Source: CAZCAC01 sp964496575
GTDB lineage: Bacteria; Planctomycetota; UBA1135; GCA-002686595
Assembly (NCBI GenBank): GCA_964496575.1
Contig: CAZCAC010000004.1
Coordinates: forward strand, 62,001-126,000
Direction: 5' to 3'
DNA length: 64,000 nucleotides
This document shows, piece after piece, positions 36,158 through 48,980 of the stretch. The notes beneath the pieces are model-generated. The model made no database searches, was not told the origin of the DNA, and saw nothing but the letters and a program-made list of their open reading frames with translations. Within the stretch, counting starts at the first letter, position 1; every line of letters starts with the position of its first letter. Made by a program: the position numbers and the translations under genes.

Positions 36158-37633
36158 ATGAACAGCAGGTACCTGAGCGCGTTGGCCGTGGGAGCCCTGG
36201 CCATCCCCGCCGTGGGGGGGATCGTGTGGTGGCTGGACTCCGCTCCGGCCGTGGTGCTCGAGACGCGGGTCACCGACGTCGCCGCCGAGACCGCGGCTGG
36301 CACAATGGGACCAGCAGCTGACGCCAAGCTGGAAGAGGTGGTCGACATCGAGGGGTCGTTCGTCGAGTTCGCGAGCGCCCCCATCGAGACGTCGGCCAGC
36401 TGGCCGCGGTTCCGCGGCGCCGACAGCAGCAACATCGTCGATGGCGGCGTTGCGCTCGCCGATGCGTGGGGCGAAGGCGGACCGCCCGTGCTCTGGTCCC
36501 ACGACCTGGGCGAGGGGCATGCCGGTGCCGCGGTCTGGAACGGGCGCGTGTTCGTGCTCGACTACGACGAGGACGAACAGGGCGACTCGCTGCGCTGCTT
36601 CTCCCTCGCCGACGGGACCGAGTACTGGCGGCGGTGGTACGTCGCCCCCACCAAGCGCAACCACGGCATCTCGCGCACGATCCCCGCGGTGACGGAGGAG
36701 TACACCGTCACCATCGGCCCCCGCTGCTTCGTGATGTGCGTCGACACTCCGAACGGCGCTTTCCGCTGGGGTATCGACCTCGTGCGCGAGTACGGCACGG
36801 AGGTCCCGCTCTGGTACACCGGACAGTGCCCCTTGATCGAGGAGGGGACGGCCGTCATCGCGCCGGTGGGCGGCGAGACCTTGATGATCGGCGTCGACTG
36901 CGAGAGCGGCGAGGTCACCTGGAGCACGCCCAACCCCGGCACCTGGGACATGTCGCACTCCTCGATCATCCCGATGACGCTCCAGGGCAAGCGCATGTAC
37001 GTGTACTGCGCGATCGGCGGGATCTGCGGCGTCTCCGCCGAAGCAGAGGATCTCGGGGAGCTCCAGTGGACCAGCACTGCCTGGAGCCACTCGGTCACCT
37101 CGCCTTCGGCGGTCGCCGTCGACGAGGAGCGCATCTTCCTGACCGCCGGGTACGGCGGCGGCAGCATGATGCTCGGCATCACGCGCGAGGGTGACGAGTT
37201 CACCGCCACGCCGCTCTTCGAGCTGGACAAGAAGATCTTCGGCTGCGAGCAGCAGACGCCTGTCTTCTACGACGGTCACGTCTTCGGCATCCTGCCCAAG
37301 GACGCCTCGGCGCTGCGCGGGCAGTTCGTCTGTCTCGACACCGACGGGAAGGTCGTGTGGTCGAGCGGAAAGACCGAGCGCTTCGGTCTGGGCCCCTTCC
37401 TGTTCGCCGACGGCAAGGTGCTGATCCTGGACGACGACGGGGAGTTGACGATGCTGCGCGCCTCCCTCGCCGGGTACGAGAAGCTGGCCCGCGCCAAGGT
37501 CCTCGACGGACACGACGCGTGGGCCCCGATGGCCCTCGTGGACGGCAAGCTGCTATTGCGAGATTCGAAGCGGATGATCTGCCTCGACCTGAGTACTCCT
37601 GCGAATCCGACAGGAGGAGTGGACAATGGCTGA
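36158..37633 (+). CDS. Membrane-anchored PQQ-type beta-propeller protein
   Basis: This 491-residue protein is the first gene of the redox operon. A single N-terminal hydrophobic segment (LSALAVGALAIPAVGGIVWW) would export or anchor it. The propeller begins with SWPRFRGADSSNI and continues with blades holding GDSLRCFSLADGTEYWRR, VDCESGEVTWSTP, LDTDGKVVWSS and others. Several Cys (CFVMCVD, YCAIGGICGVS, FGCEQQ) are more than usual for this fold. No alcohol-dehydrogenase motif is visible. Its stop overlaps the start of the next gene by 8 nt, so it is coupled to the polyferredoxin and probably interacts with it. Confidence 0.82.
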   Translation: MNSRYLSALAVGALAIPAVGGIVWWLDSAPAVVLETRVTDVAAETAAGTMGPAADAKLEEVVDIEGSFVEFASAPIETSASWPRFRGADSSNIVDGGVALADAWGEGGPPVLWSHDLGEGHAGAAVWNGRVFVLDYDEDEQGDSLRCFSLADGTEYWRRWYVAPTKRNHGISRTIPAVTEEYTVTIGPRCFVMCVDTPNGAFRWGIDLVREYGTEVPLWYTGQCPLIEEGTAVIAPVGGETLMIGVDCESGEVTWSTPNPGTWDMSHSSIIPMTLQGKRMYVYCAIGGICGVSAEAEDLGELQWTSTAWSHSVTSPSAVAVDEERIFLTAGYGGGSMMLGITREGDEFTATPLFELDKKIFGCEQQTPVFYDGHVFGILPKDASALRGQFVCLDTDGKVVWSSGKTERFGLGPFLFADGKVLILDDDGELTMLRASLAGYEKLARAKVLDGHDAWAPMALVDGKLLLRDSKRMICLDLSTPANPTGGVDNG

Positions 37634-38207
37634 GAACCAGACCGAGCAGAAGAAGATCACGCGGATGGAGTTCCTATCCTCGGCCTGGGGCCGGGTCGCG
37701 GCCATCGCCGTCGGGCTGGTCGGAGGGCTCGCCGTCTTCCGTGGGCGACGCCACAACACGGTGTGGCAGATCGATCCGATGACCTGTGTGCAGTGCGGCA
37801 ACTGCGCCACGCAATGCGTGCTCTCCCCCTCCGCCGTCAAGTGCGTCCAGAGCTATCCGATCTGCGGCTACTGCCGCCTCTGCTTCGGGTACTTCACGCC
37901 GGACGCACCCGAGCTGACCTCGGCGGCCGAGAACCAGATCTGCCCCACCGGGGCGATCGAGCGGGTCTTCATCGAGGATCCGTACTGGGAATACAACATC
38001 ATCGAGGACCTCTGCATCGGCTGCTCCAAGTGCGTCAAGGCGTGCGAGGTCTTCGGCAACGCGTCCTTCTACTTGCAGATTCGCCACGATGTCTGCGTGA
38101 ACTGCAACACCTGCTCGATCGCCGAACACTGCCCGTCGGACTCCTTCAAGCGAGTTCCCGCCGACGACCCGTACATCCTCAAGCACGACAACGAGGCGCT
38201 CTCGTGA
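37626..38207 (+). CDS. Four-cluster [4Fe-4S] polyferredoxin with N-terminal membrane segment
   Basis: This 193-residue protein resembles the NrfC/DmsB-type Fe-S subunits of membrane oxidoreductases. An N-terminal Tat-like or anchor sequence (ITRMEFLSSAWG plus hydrophobic VAAIAVGLVGGLAVF) has Met where the second Arg would be. Cys motifs follow: CVQCGNCATQC, CGYCRLC, NQICPTGA, CIGCSKCVKAC and CVNCNTC with EHCPSD. Together these give ligands for about four [4Fe-4S] clusters. It overlaps both neighbours (8 nt upstream, 4 nt downstream), so it should be made in step with the PQQ protein and the NapH-like protein and pass electrons between them. Confidence 0.88.
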   Translation: MAENQTEQKKITRMEFLSSAWGRVAAIAVGLVGGLAVFRGRRHNTVWQIDPMTCVQCGNCATQCVLSPSAVKCVQSYPICGYCRLCFGYFTPDAPELTSAAENQICPTGAIERVFIEDPYWEYNIIEDLCIGCSKCVKACEVFGNASFYLQIRHDVCVNCNTCSIAEHCPSDSFKRVPADDPYILKHDNEALS

Positions 38208-39598
38208 GTTTGTGCGAGCGCCTCGCCGATCACCTCGCGCCCCGGCTTCCCCGGCGCGTGTACACCCTTCTCCTGCCGCTCCTCGTCTTCTTCGCCTCGC
38301 CCGCCGCCGCGGACGAGATGCGCTTCCCGAAGCCGGAATTCCAGTCCGGCTATGACTTCCCGCGCACGACCGTCCCCGTGCCGACCTCGGAGTGGCAGCA
38401 GTGGATCGACGCCGGCGTCCTCTTCGCCGCGCTGTCGCTCGCGAGCTGGCTGGCCGTCAAGAAGCGCTCGCGCAAGGGCCTCTTCGCCCTGATGCTCTTC
38501 TCGCTCGCGTACTTCGGTTTCTACAAGCAGGGCTGCGTCTGCCCGATCGGTTCGATCCAGAACGTCGCGCTGGGGCTCTTCAACTCGGCCTACGCGATCC
38601 CGCTCACGGTCCTGATCTTCTTCCTCTTGCCGCTCGTCTTCGCGCTCTTCCTCGGCCGGGTGTTCTGCTCCTCGGTCTGTGCGCTGGGGGCGATCCAGGA
38701 CCTCGTGCTGCTGTGGCCGATCAAGGTGCCCAAGCGCGTCGGTCTCCTGCTCGGGATGTTCCCCTACGCCTACCTCGGCACGGGGATCCTGCTGGCGGCG
38801 ACCGGAACCGGCTTCATCATCTGCCGCTACGACCCGTTCATCGGCTTCTTCCGCCTCAATGGAAACGCGCCGTACCTCTACCTCGGCGCGGGCTTCCTGC
38901 TGATCGGGATGTTCGTCGGCCGGCCGTACTGCCGCTACCTCTGCCCCTACGGCATCCTCCTCGGCTGGATGTCCCGTTTCTCGAAGTGGCACCTCTCGAT
39001 CACACCGACGAGCTGCGTCCAGTGCCGCCTCTGCGAGGAGTCCTGTCCCTTCGACCACATCGACAATCCCAACGAAGGCCTCGATCGCGAGGAGCGAACG
39101 AGCGGCGTCAAGCGGCTCGGCATCCTCCTCGCCTGCCTGCCGTTGATGGTCGGGGTCGGGGCCTGGGTCGGGCACCGGGCGGCGATTCCGCTCTCGACCT
39201 ACAACGACACGGTCCGGGTAGCGGAGCGGATCCTCCTGGAACAGGCCGACCCCTCCCTCGAGCAGAACCTCTACACCGAGGCCTTCCGCCAGCAGGGGAT
39301 GTCCGAGGAGGAGCTCTTCGCGACCGCCGCCTCGATCCGGCGCAAGATGGACATCGGCGGCTGGATTCTCGGCGGCTTCCTCGGGCTGGTCGTCGCCTTC
39401 AAGCTGCTGCGGATGTCGATCACCCGCAACCAGCGCGACTACGAGGTGAACAAGCCGACCTGCTATAGTTGCGCGCGGTGCTGCCCCACGTGTCCCAGCG
39501 ACGAGCTGCACCAGATCAACTTCCTGCCCGAGAGCCTGGGGATCGAGACCACGGACGAGGAGTCTTCAGAGCCACGGGAGCTGGTCGGAACGAGCTAG
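38204..39598 (+). CDS. NapH/NosR-like membrane ferredoxin
   Basis: The GTG start at 38204 overlaps the upstream stop (GTGA) and gives 464 residues. An N-terminal signal-like segment is followed by about six transmembrane helices. The two CxxxC(P/A)xG membrane motifs characteristic of NapH/NosR/CcoG-type proteins are GRVFCSSVCALGA and GRPYCRYLCPYGILLG; an extra KQGCVCPIGS precedes them. A [4Fe-4S] site CVQCRLCEESCPFD and a C-terminal Cys cluster CYSCARCCPTCPSDEL follow. Such proteins move electrons between the quinone pool or membrane and Fe-S partners. Here it links the polyferredoxin to the downstream flavoprotein genes. Confidence 0.88.
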   Translation: MSLCERLADHLAPRLPRRVYTLLLPLLVFFASPAAADEMRFPKPEFQSGYDFPRTTVPVPTSEWQQWIDAGVLFAALSLASWLAVKKRSRKGLFALMLFSLAYFGFYKQGCVCPIGSIQNVALGLFNSAYAIPLTVLIFFLLPLVFALFLGRVFCSSVCALGAIQDLVLLWPIKVPKRVGLLLGMFPYAYLGTGILLAATGTGFIICRYDPFIGFFRLNGNAPYLYLGAGFLLIGMFVGRPYCRYLCPYGILLGWMSRFSKWHLSITPTSCVQCRLCEESCPFDHIDNPNEGLDREERTSGVKRLGILLACLPLMVGVGAWVGHRAAIPLSTYNDTVRVAERILLEQADPSLEQNLYTEAFRQQGMSEEELFATAASIRRKMDIGGWILGGFLGLVVAFKLLRMSITRNQRDYEVNKPTCYSCARCCPTCPSDELHQINFLPESLGIETTDEESSEPRELVGTS

Positions 39599-39602
39599 AC
39601 CG

Positions 39603-41337
39603 ATGCGCGTCGTCGAGCACGAGAAGAACACCGGTGGATCCAAATACCAGATCGTGAGAGGAATCGGCATCACCGCCGGGATCTTCGCGCTGGTGCTGTG
39701 CGTCCTGATCATCGTCAACAACACGCACCTCCGCAACGCGGACCCGATGGCCAGCCCGGCGCTCGCCAGACTGATGGAGGAGCTGTCGGACAGCCCCGAG
39801 GACATGGAGCTGCGCGAGCAGATCCGCGAGCTCGACCTCCTGGCGCGTCGGGCCTACTTCGCCGGAGAGCGCTTCAACCAGATCGGGATCGTCCTCCTGC
39901 TCGTCTGCCTCGCGGTGATGGTGGGCGCGCTGAAGTACGCGGGACAGCTGATCAAGGGCGTGCCCTACCCCGACTCTTCCGATCCGAAGCGGGACCTGGT
40001 CGCCGAGGGTCGCTTCGCGCGCCGCGCCTTCGGAATGGGTTGGCTGGTCCTGGTCGGCTTCACCCTGGCGCTGGCGATTCCGTGGGAGAGCCCGCTGGAC
40101 GAGAGCGGCGCCGAGAGCGCCGAGGCCGAGGAGATGGTCGTCGAGACGGGACCCGTCGAGGCCCTTCCCGCCGCACCTCCACCGCCGACGCGCGAGGAGC
40201 TGCTCCGTAACTGGCCGGCCTTCCTCGGCCCCGCCGCCGCCGTCGTCCCGGGGGACGCGCCGCCGATCCCCGAGACGATGGAGGAAGCCGTCGTCTGGAA
40301 GACGCCGATCCCGCTCTCCGGTTTCAGCTCCCCGATCATCTGGGAGGGAGCCCTCTTTCTCTCGGGAGGCTCCGAGGAGAAGTGCGAGGTCTACTGCTTC
40401 GACGTCGAGACCGGTGTCGAGCGATGGCGCCGCCCCGTCGAGGGATTCCCCGGTTCTCCGACCACCGCGCCGAAGGTCACCGCCGACACCGGCTACGCGG
40501 CGGCGACGATGGCCACCGATGGCAACGCCGTCTTCGCCGTGTTCGCGAATGGCGACCTGGTCGCATTCGACCTCGATGGCGAACAGGTCTGGGGTCGCAA
40601 CCTCGGGGTACCGGACAACCCCTACGGTCACGCCTCGTCGCTGGTGATCTTCGAGGACCTGTTGCTCGTGCAGTACGACCACCGCGAGGCGGGCTTTCTC
40701 TACGGAATCGACCTGCACAGCGGGGAGGCGCGCTGGGAGACGAAGCGCGATCTCGGCGCGAGCTGGGCCACGCCGCTCGTCTTCGAGCACGACGGGAAAC
40801 CGCAGGTCGTGCTGAACGCCGCCGGCGCCGTCGTCTCCTACGATCCACGCACCGGCGACGAGCGGTGGCGGGTCGAGTGCCTCGACGGCGCGGAGGTCGC
40901 CTGCACGCCGACCTACGCCGACGGCTTCATCTACGTGGCGGCCGATTACGCCGCCGTGGTCGCCATCGATCTCGCCTCGCAGAGCATCGCGTGGGAGTAC
41001 GCGGACCTCGTCCCCGGCGTCGCGACACCTCTCGCCGTCGGCGAGTACCTCGTCTGCGGCCTCAGCGACGGCGGCATCGCCTGCCTCAACGCGATGAGCG
41101 GCGAGGAGGTCTGGTTCGAGGTGACCGACGACGGCTTCTACGCCTCGCCCGTGCTCGTCGGAGAAGATATCTACCTGGTGGACCGCGCCGGAGTGATGCA
41201 CGTGTTCACCCCGGGGGAGGAGTTCAAGTCGATCATCGACACTCCGTTCGAGGAGGAGGTCGTCTGCACCCCGGCCTTCGTGGGCGGCGACATGTACGTG
41301 CGCGGGGTGTCGCATCTCTACCGCATAGGATCGGACC

Positions 41338-41348
<11 letters not shown>
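39603..41348 (+). CDS. PQQ-type beta-propeller with N-terminal multi-helix membrane domain
   Basis: This 581-residue protein has three hydrophobic segments in its first 160 residues (IGITAGIFALVLCVLIIV; IGIVLLLVCLAVMVGALKYA; GWLVLVGFTLALAIPW). An acidic, Pro-rich linker leads to a PQQ-like propeller from about 200 to the end, with blades FDVETGVERWRRP, FDLDGEQVWGR, IDLHSGEARWETK and YDPRTGDERWRVE. Most propellers of this class have only a signal or a single anchor, so the membrane domain is unusual. It suggests assembly into a membrane complex with the NapH-like protein. Its stop overlaps the NuoE-NuoF start by 11 nt. Confidence 0.82.
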
Positions 41349-43730
<2,382 letters not shown>

Positions 43731-43734
<4 letters not shown>

Positions 43735-45311
43735 AGGTCACGATCGACGGCCAGGAGCTCGACGTCGACGAGCCGATCACGATCTACCACGCCGCCAGGC
43801 AGCTGGGGATCGAGATCCCGACCATGTGCTACATGGAGGGATACGATCCGTTCACCTCGTGCATGATCTGCACCGTCAAGAACGTCACCACGGGACAAAA
43901 GGTGCCCGCGTGCTCGGCCAAGGTCTCGGACGGGATGGTGGTCGAGACGCAGGACGAAGAGGTCAAGAAGTTCCGCCGCGCGACCCTCGACCTCCTCCTC
44001 TCCGACCACGTCGGTGACTGCACCGCTCCGTGCGAGCGCGGCTGCGGTGTACACATGGAGATCCCGAAGATGATCCGGGAGATCGCCGACGACGAGCTCG
44101 AGAGCGCCATCCGAACCGTGCGTCGCGACATGGCGATTCCGGCGATCCTCGAGCGCTCCTGCCATGGGCCCTGCGAGACGCCGTGCCGTCGCGGCAAGCA
44201 CGATCAACCGCTGGCCATCCAGCAGCTGACTCGCTACGCCGCCGACTGGGACCTGCGCCGCGACGAACCGTTCGTTCCCGAGCGAGCGCCCGAGACGGGC
44301 AAGAGGGTCGCCATCGTTGGCGCCGGCACCACGGGACTCTCCGCGGCGTACTTCCTGGCGCTGAAGGGTCACGCCTGCGTCGTGTACGAGAGAGAAGCGC
44401 GTGTTCTCGAGCGACTCCACGAGGCCGGCGAGCCAGGCGCGCTTCCCGACTGGGTGGTCGAGGGCGAGCTCCGCGTCCTGAAGGAGCTCGGGGTCGAGCT
44501 GCACCTCGGCTCCCGGGTCGGCGAGACGATCGCGTTCGATGAGCTGCGCGACGAGGCGGACGCGCTGGTGCTCGCGTGTGGGAAGCGCGAACCCGAGGAG
44601 CTCGAGGCCTTCGGGCTCGACATCGGAAAGAAGGGGCTGGTCGTGCACGGCACGACGGCGCAGACCTCGGAGCCTTCCGTCTTCGCCGCCGGCAACCTCG
44701 TGCGCCCCGACGCACGGATCCTGAAGTCGATGGCCGCCGCCCGGAACGTGGTCGAATGCGTCGATCAGTTCCTGCGTGACGCGCCGATCGTCGGTCCCGT
44801 GCAGTTGTACGACCATACGATGGGCAAGCTGCTCGACGAGGAGATCGAGGTCTTTGTCTCCGGCGCGAGCCCCATCCCTCGCGTCGAACCGCCGGACCTC
44901 GTGCGCGACGGCTACGAGAAGCCTGACGCCGTGCTGGAGGCCACTCGCTGCATGCACTGCGATTGCCGCGAGAAGCACAACTGCAAGCTGCGCATCTACA
45001 GTGACGACTACGGCTCCAACCAGCGGCACTTCAAGGGCGAGCAACGCGCGACCTACGAGCACGTGAACCAGGACGCCGGCGCTGTCTACGAATCGGGCAA
45101 GTGCGTCAAGTGTGGTCTTTGCGTTCACGTTACGCGGCAGGAGGGGGAGTCACTCGGCTTCTCGTTCGTGGGACGCGGCTTCCACTTGAAGGCGGGTGTC
45201 TCCCTGGGCAAGACTCTCCCCGAGGGCCTGCAGAAGGTGGCTGACGAGGTCATCGAAGCCTGCCCGACCGGAGCTCTCGCGAAGAACGAGAAGCAGGGCC
45301 GATCCGGGTAG
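43731..45311 (+). CDS. Ferredoxin-fused GltD-type FAD/NAD(P) oxidoreductase
   Basis: This 526-residue protein starts with a NuoG-like [2Fe-2S] plant-type ferredoxin (CYMEGYDPFTSCMIC, PACSAKV). A Cys-rich segment follows (CTAPCERGCGVHMEIP and CHGPCETPCRRG) as in the N-terminus of glutamate-synthase small subunits. A flavin domain with VAIVGAGTTGLSAAY (about 195) comes next, a short NAD-binding part, then two more Cys clusters (CMHCDCREKHNC; CVKCGLC plus EACPTGA). Similar fusions partner NuoEF-type subunits in NAD(P)H-ferredoxin transhydrogenases and bifurcating enzymes. The FAD/NAD region is shorter than in typical GltD. Start ATG 43731 overlaps the upstream stop. Last gene of the redox operon. 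Confidence 0.9.
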
Positions 45312-45451
45312 ACGGATTCGAGGATCCGGCGTATCACCTAGGGAGGGCCCCGATCGAGCGGATCGACCGACCGGCCCCATGCGGAGCAACCCCGCTGCGC
45401 TTCTTTGGATCCCCGAACCCCAGATCAATACCCCTTCGAGAGGGAATCGGC

Positions 45452-46969
45452 ATGAAGATCAGTCACCGTCTCCTGGCTCTCATTCCCCTCGCCATCCTGG
45501 CCGGCCCGGCAATGGCGCAGTGGTCGACGGATAGCTTGTCCGTGGGACGCTACCAGCTCACCTCCACGACAGTTGGCACCAAGGCCATCTTCGCCGGAGG
45601 CTTCACGGCTGCCGGCGCCGGTAGCGTCATCGTCGACATCTACGACTCCACGGCCGGCACCTGGTCGACTGCCAGCCTCTCCGCTCCGCGCGGCTACCTG
45701 GCTGCAGCCACGGTCGGCAGCAAGGCCATGTTCGCGGGAGGCCAGGATGGAGGCGTTACCTCGGACGTGGTGGACATCTACGATGACGCGACGGGAACCT
45801 GGTCGACCGCCACACTCTCTCAGCCGAGGTACGGCCTGGCGGCCACCTCCGCTGGCAACCAGCTCTTCGTGGCGGGCGGCTGGGACAACACCGGACCGCT
45901 CGACGTGATCGACGTCTACGACGACGTGGCCGGCACCTGGTCCGTCGACTACCTCTCGGCGGCGCGCGTCGATCTCGCGGCGGCTACCGTCGGTACCAAG
46001 ATCATCTTCGCCGGCGGCTGGGCCGGCGGGGCGCCGTCAGACATCGTCGACATCTACGACACGGCGACCTCGACGTGGTCGACCGCCATCCTCTCCGTGG
46101 CACGAGAGCGACTCGGCGCAGCGACGGTCGGGGACAAGGTCATCTTCGCCGGTGGCGGTGACGCGGCGGTCGGGAACAAAGATGCTATCGACATCTACGA
46201 CAGCACCAACGACACGTGGTCGACGGCCACGCTCTCTGCCCCGCGGGAGTTCCTGGGAGCCACCTCGGTCGGTTCTCTGGCGATCTTCGCGGGGGGCTGG
46301 AATGGAGTCGCGGGCAGTGCCAGCAGGGACGCGGATATCTACGACGAGAGCACGGGTACCTGGTCGACCTCGAACATCACCATCGCCCGCTGGGGACTGA
46401 CCGCGACGACCGTGGGCCACATGGCGATGTTCGCGGGCGGCCAGGCGGCCGGCCCCAAGAAGCGGGTCGACATCTATCAGGCCTTCGACACCTTCTCCTT
46501 CTGCTTCGGAGATGTAGGGAGCGGCACGCCCTGCCCGTGCGGCAACGACAACGACGGCAGTGTCCCCGAGTCTGGTTGCGCCAACGGCATCTTCGCTTCC
46601 GGCGCCCAGCTGACCGGCTCCGGCGTGGCCAGCTTGACCAATGATACGCTGGTCCTGGCGGCCACCGGAATGGAGCCTTCCAACAGCGGACTCTACTTCC
46701 AGGCGAACAACGACCTCTCTCCGGGGAATATCTGGGGCGACGGCCTGCAGTGCGCCGGCGGGCAGCTGAAACGCCTCGGCGTTCGCTTCTCCGATGCGAC
46801 CGGCTCTTCCGACACCTCCGGCTACGCGACGCCGATCTCGGTCAAGGCAGGGAACATCCTGGCCGGCGATACCAAGTACTACCAGTGCTGGTACCGCAAC
46901 CCCACCAACTCGCCCTGTAGCCTGGACTTCAACACCTCCAATGGGTTCGCCGTGACCTGGCTGCCCTGA
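45452..46969 (+). CDS. Secreted Kelch-type beta-propeller protein with shared C-terminal module (copy 1)
   Basis: This 505-residue protein has a signal peptide (LLALIPLAILAGPAMAQ). Seven to eight Kelch-like units follow, each with VDIYDxxTGTWSTAxLSxxR and KxIFAGG. After the propeller comes FCFGDVGSGTPCPCGNDNDG with SGCANGIF, then a module of about 130 residues with WGDGLQCAGGQLKRLG and the terminal NTSNGFAVTWLP. It is a close paralogue of the next gene. No catalytic residues are evident, so a surface adhesin or structural role is likely. A strong GAGAGGGAAT ribosome-binding region precedes ATG 45452. Confidence 0.88.
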   Translation: MKISHRLLALIPLAILAGPAMAQWSTDSLSVGRYQLTSTTVGTKAIFAGGFTAAGAGSVIVDIYDSTAGTWSTASLSAPRGYLAAATVGSKAMFAGGQDGGVTSDVVDIYDDATGTWSTATLSQPRYGLAATSAGNQLFVAGGWDNTGPLDVIDVYDDVAGTWSVDYLSAARVDLAAATVGTKIIFAGGWAGGAPSDIVDIYDTATSTWSTAILSVARERLGAATVGDKVIFAGGGDAAVGNKDAIDIYDSTNDTWSTATLSAPREFLGATSVGSLAIFAGGWNGVAGSASRDADIYDESTGTWSTSNITIARWGLTATTVGHMAMFAGGQAAGPKKRVDIYQAFDTFSFCFGDVGSGTPCPCGNDNDGSVPESGCANGIFASGAQLTGSGVASLTNDTLVLAATGMEPSNSGLYFQANNDLSPGNIWGDGLQCAGGQLKRLGVRFSDATGSSDTSGYATPISVKAGNILAGDTKYYQCWYRNPTNSPCSLDFNTSNGFAVTWLP

Positions 46970-47254
46970 GTGCGAATGCAGCACACCCGCGGTGCGAATT
47001 CGCGCGCTGCGGGGGAGCCTGGAGACCCGAGGATCCTGGACCGGGACCGGCGTCCGACGCCACCCTGCCCGGGTCCTCGGGATTCTCGACCCTCGCTGCC
47101 CTCGTTGGAGAGGTAGTTGGTGCGGTGGTCCGACGAGCTCGCTCGGGAGAAGATCCGCCTGTGACCGATCGTTCCGTGGTGGATACTCGATAGGGACGCC
47201 CCTTCCACCCGGGCCCGGAGAAGCCTCGAACCCCCATTCCGAGAAGGACCCCTG

Positions 47255-48778
47255 ATGAAAGTCGCGCACCGCCTGCTGATCCTCGCCCCCCTGACCCTTC
47301 TCGCCGGCCCGGTGCGGGCTCAGTGGACAACCGACAACCTGTCCTTGGGGCGCTTCCAGCTCTGCTCCACCACGGTGGGAACCAAGGCCATGTTCGCCGG
47401 AGGGTTCACTTCGACCGCAGTCGGCGTGAAGACGGTCGACATCTACGACTCGGCGACGGGGCTGTGGTCCGTCGAGCAGCTGTCCACTCCACGCGGCTGG
47501 ATGGCCGCGGCGACGGTCGGCGACAAGGCGGTGTTCGCGGGGGGAACGCATTTGAACAGCCCTTCGTCCAGAGTGGATCTCTACAACAACTCGACCGGCT
47601 CCTGGGAGCCAACCGTCCAGCTGTCCAAGGAGCGGTACGGCCTGGCCGCAGCCGTGCTGGGGGATGAGCTCTTCCTGGCTGGGGGCTGGGGCAACAGTGG
47701 AGCGACCGCCCGAGTCGACATCTACGACGACTCGACCGGCTCCTGGTCCACGCACTTCCTCTCGGAGGCGCGCATCGATCTCGCTGGGGCTTCCGTGGGA
47801 ACGAAGGTCTTGTTCGGCGGCGGGTGGACCAATACGAACCCTTCTGACCGGGTCGACATCTACGACGGCTCGAGCTCCACCTGGACCACCGCGACCCTCT
47901 CCCAGGCGAGAGGACGACTGTCCGCGACGGCGGTCGGCGACAAGGTCATCTTCGCGGGAGGGGAGAGTTCCGCCGTCGGGGACGAGGACGTCGTGGACAT
48001 CTACGACGACTCCACGGGATTGTGGTCGACGGCCACGCTCTCGGCTCCGCGGGAGTTCATGGGGGCCACGACCGTCGGAGCGCAGGCGATCTTCGCAGGT
48101 GGATGGGATGGAGTGCTCGGCGCGCCCAGCGCAGTGGTCGACATCTACGACGACCGTTCGGGACTCTGGACGACGTCGAGTCTCTCGGCCGGCCGGTGGG
48201 GACCGACGGCGACGACGGTGGACGGCCGAGCCATGTTCGCGGGCGGCGCGGATACCCTCACCGTCCACACGCTGGTGGACATCTACGAACCTCCGAACAT
48301 CTACTCCTATTGCTTCGGGGATCTGGGACTTGGCGCGCCCTGTCCTTGCGGCAACGACAATGACGGCAGTGTGCCCTTGTCTGGTTGCGCGAACGGCATC
48401 TTCGCCTCGGGGGCGCAGCTGACCGGCTGGGGGGAACCCAGCCTGAGCGCGGACACGCTGGTCCTGGCGACCACGGGGCTGGAACCGTCCAACAGTGGGC
48501 TCTACTTCCAGGCGAACAACGACCTCTCTCCGGGTCTCGTCTGGGGGGACGGCCTGCAATGCGCCGGCGGTCAGCTCAAGCGCCTCGGCGTCCGTTTCTC
48601 CGATCCGGCCGGCACCTCCGACACTTCCGGTTTTGCGCAGCCGATCTCGGTCAAGGCGGGGAACATCCTGGCCGGCGACACCAAGTACTACCAGTGCTGG
48701 TACCGTAACCCGCTGGGCTCGCCTTGCGCCAGCGAGTTCAATGCCTCGAATGGTCTGGCGGTAACCTGGCTGCCGTGA
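47255..48778 (+). CDS. Secreted Kelch-type beta-propeller protein with shared C-terminal module (copy 2)
   Basis: This 507-residue tandem paralogue of the gene at 45452 has the same order: signal peptide (LLILAPLTLLAGPVRAQ), Kelch units, YCFGDLGLGAPCPCGNDNDG linker and terminal module ending NASNGLAVTWLP. The C-terminal 150 residues are nearly identical between the copies while the blades differ more, consistent with selection for a common anchor and diversification of the propeller. ATG 47255 follows a GAGAAGGACC ribosome-binding sequence. The 285-nt gap from the first copy holds no recognisable gene. Confidence 0.88.
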   Translation: MKVAHRLLILAPLTLLAGPVRAQWTTDNLSLGRFQLCSTTVGTKAMFAGGFTSTAVGVKTVDIYDSATGLWSVEQLSTPRGWMAAATVGDKAVFAGGTHLNSPSSRVDLYNNSTGSWEPTVQLSKERYGLAAAVLGDELFLAGGWGNSGATARVDIYDDSTGSWSTHFLSEARIDLAGASVGTKVLFGGGWTNTNPSDRVDIYDGSSSTWTTATLSQARGRLSATAVGDKVIFAGGESSAVGDEDVVDIYDDSTGLWSTATLSAPREFMGATTVGAQAIFAGGWDGVLGAPSAVVDIYDDRSGLWTTSSLSAGRWGPTATTVDGRAMFAGGADTLTVHTLVDIYEPPNIYSYCFGDLGLGAPCPCGNDNDGSVPLSGCANGIFASGAQLTGWGEPSLSADTLVLATTGLEPSNSGLYFQANNDLSPGLVWGDGLQCAGGQLKRLGVRFSDPAGTSDTSGFAQPISVKAGNILAGDTKYYQCWYRNPLGSPCASEFNASNGLAVTWLP

Positions 48779-48980
48779 TCTCGGTGATTCGGCGGAACGC
48801 TCCGGGCTAGACGGCACCCTTTGCCCCGATGCTGACGGGTCGGTTGAGGGGCGCCGTGTCAGCCGAGAGATCGGGAGATTCCCCGGTCGAAAGCGGCGTC
48901 GGGGGCATCTTCAACCCTGAACGGTGGCCACCGCGGGTAGGATGGCTGCAATCGAGCTGGAGAGCGCCCAGGAGCCCCAC

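Noticed and set aside
46037..48817. 926-codon open frame on the minus strand
   Set aside because: It lies opposite the two tandem Kelch genes, whose signal peptides, repeats and C-terminal modules are clear. The antisense frame is an effect of high-GC codon bias.
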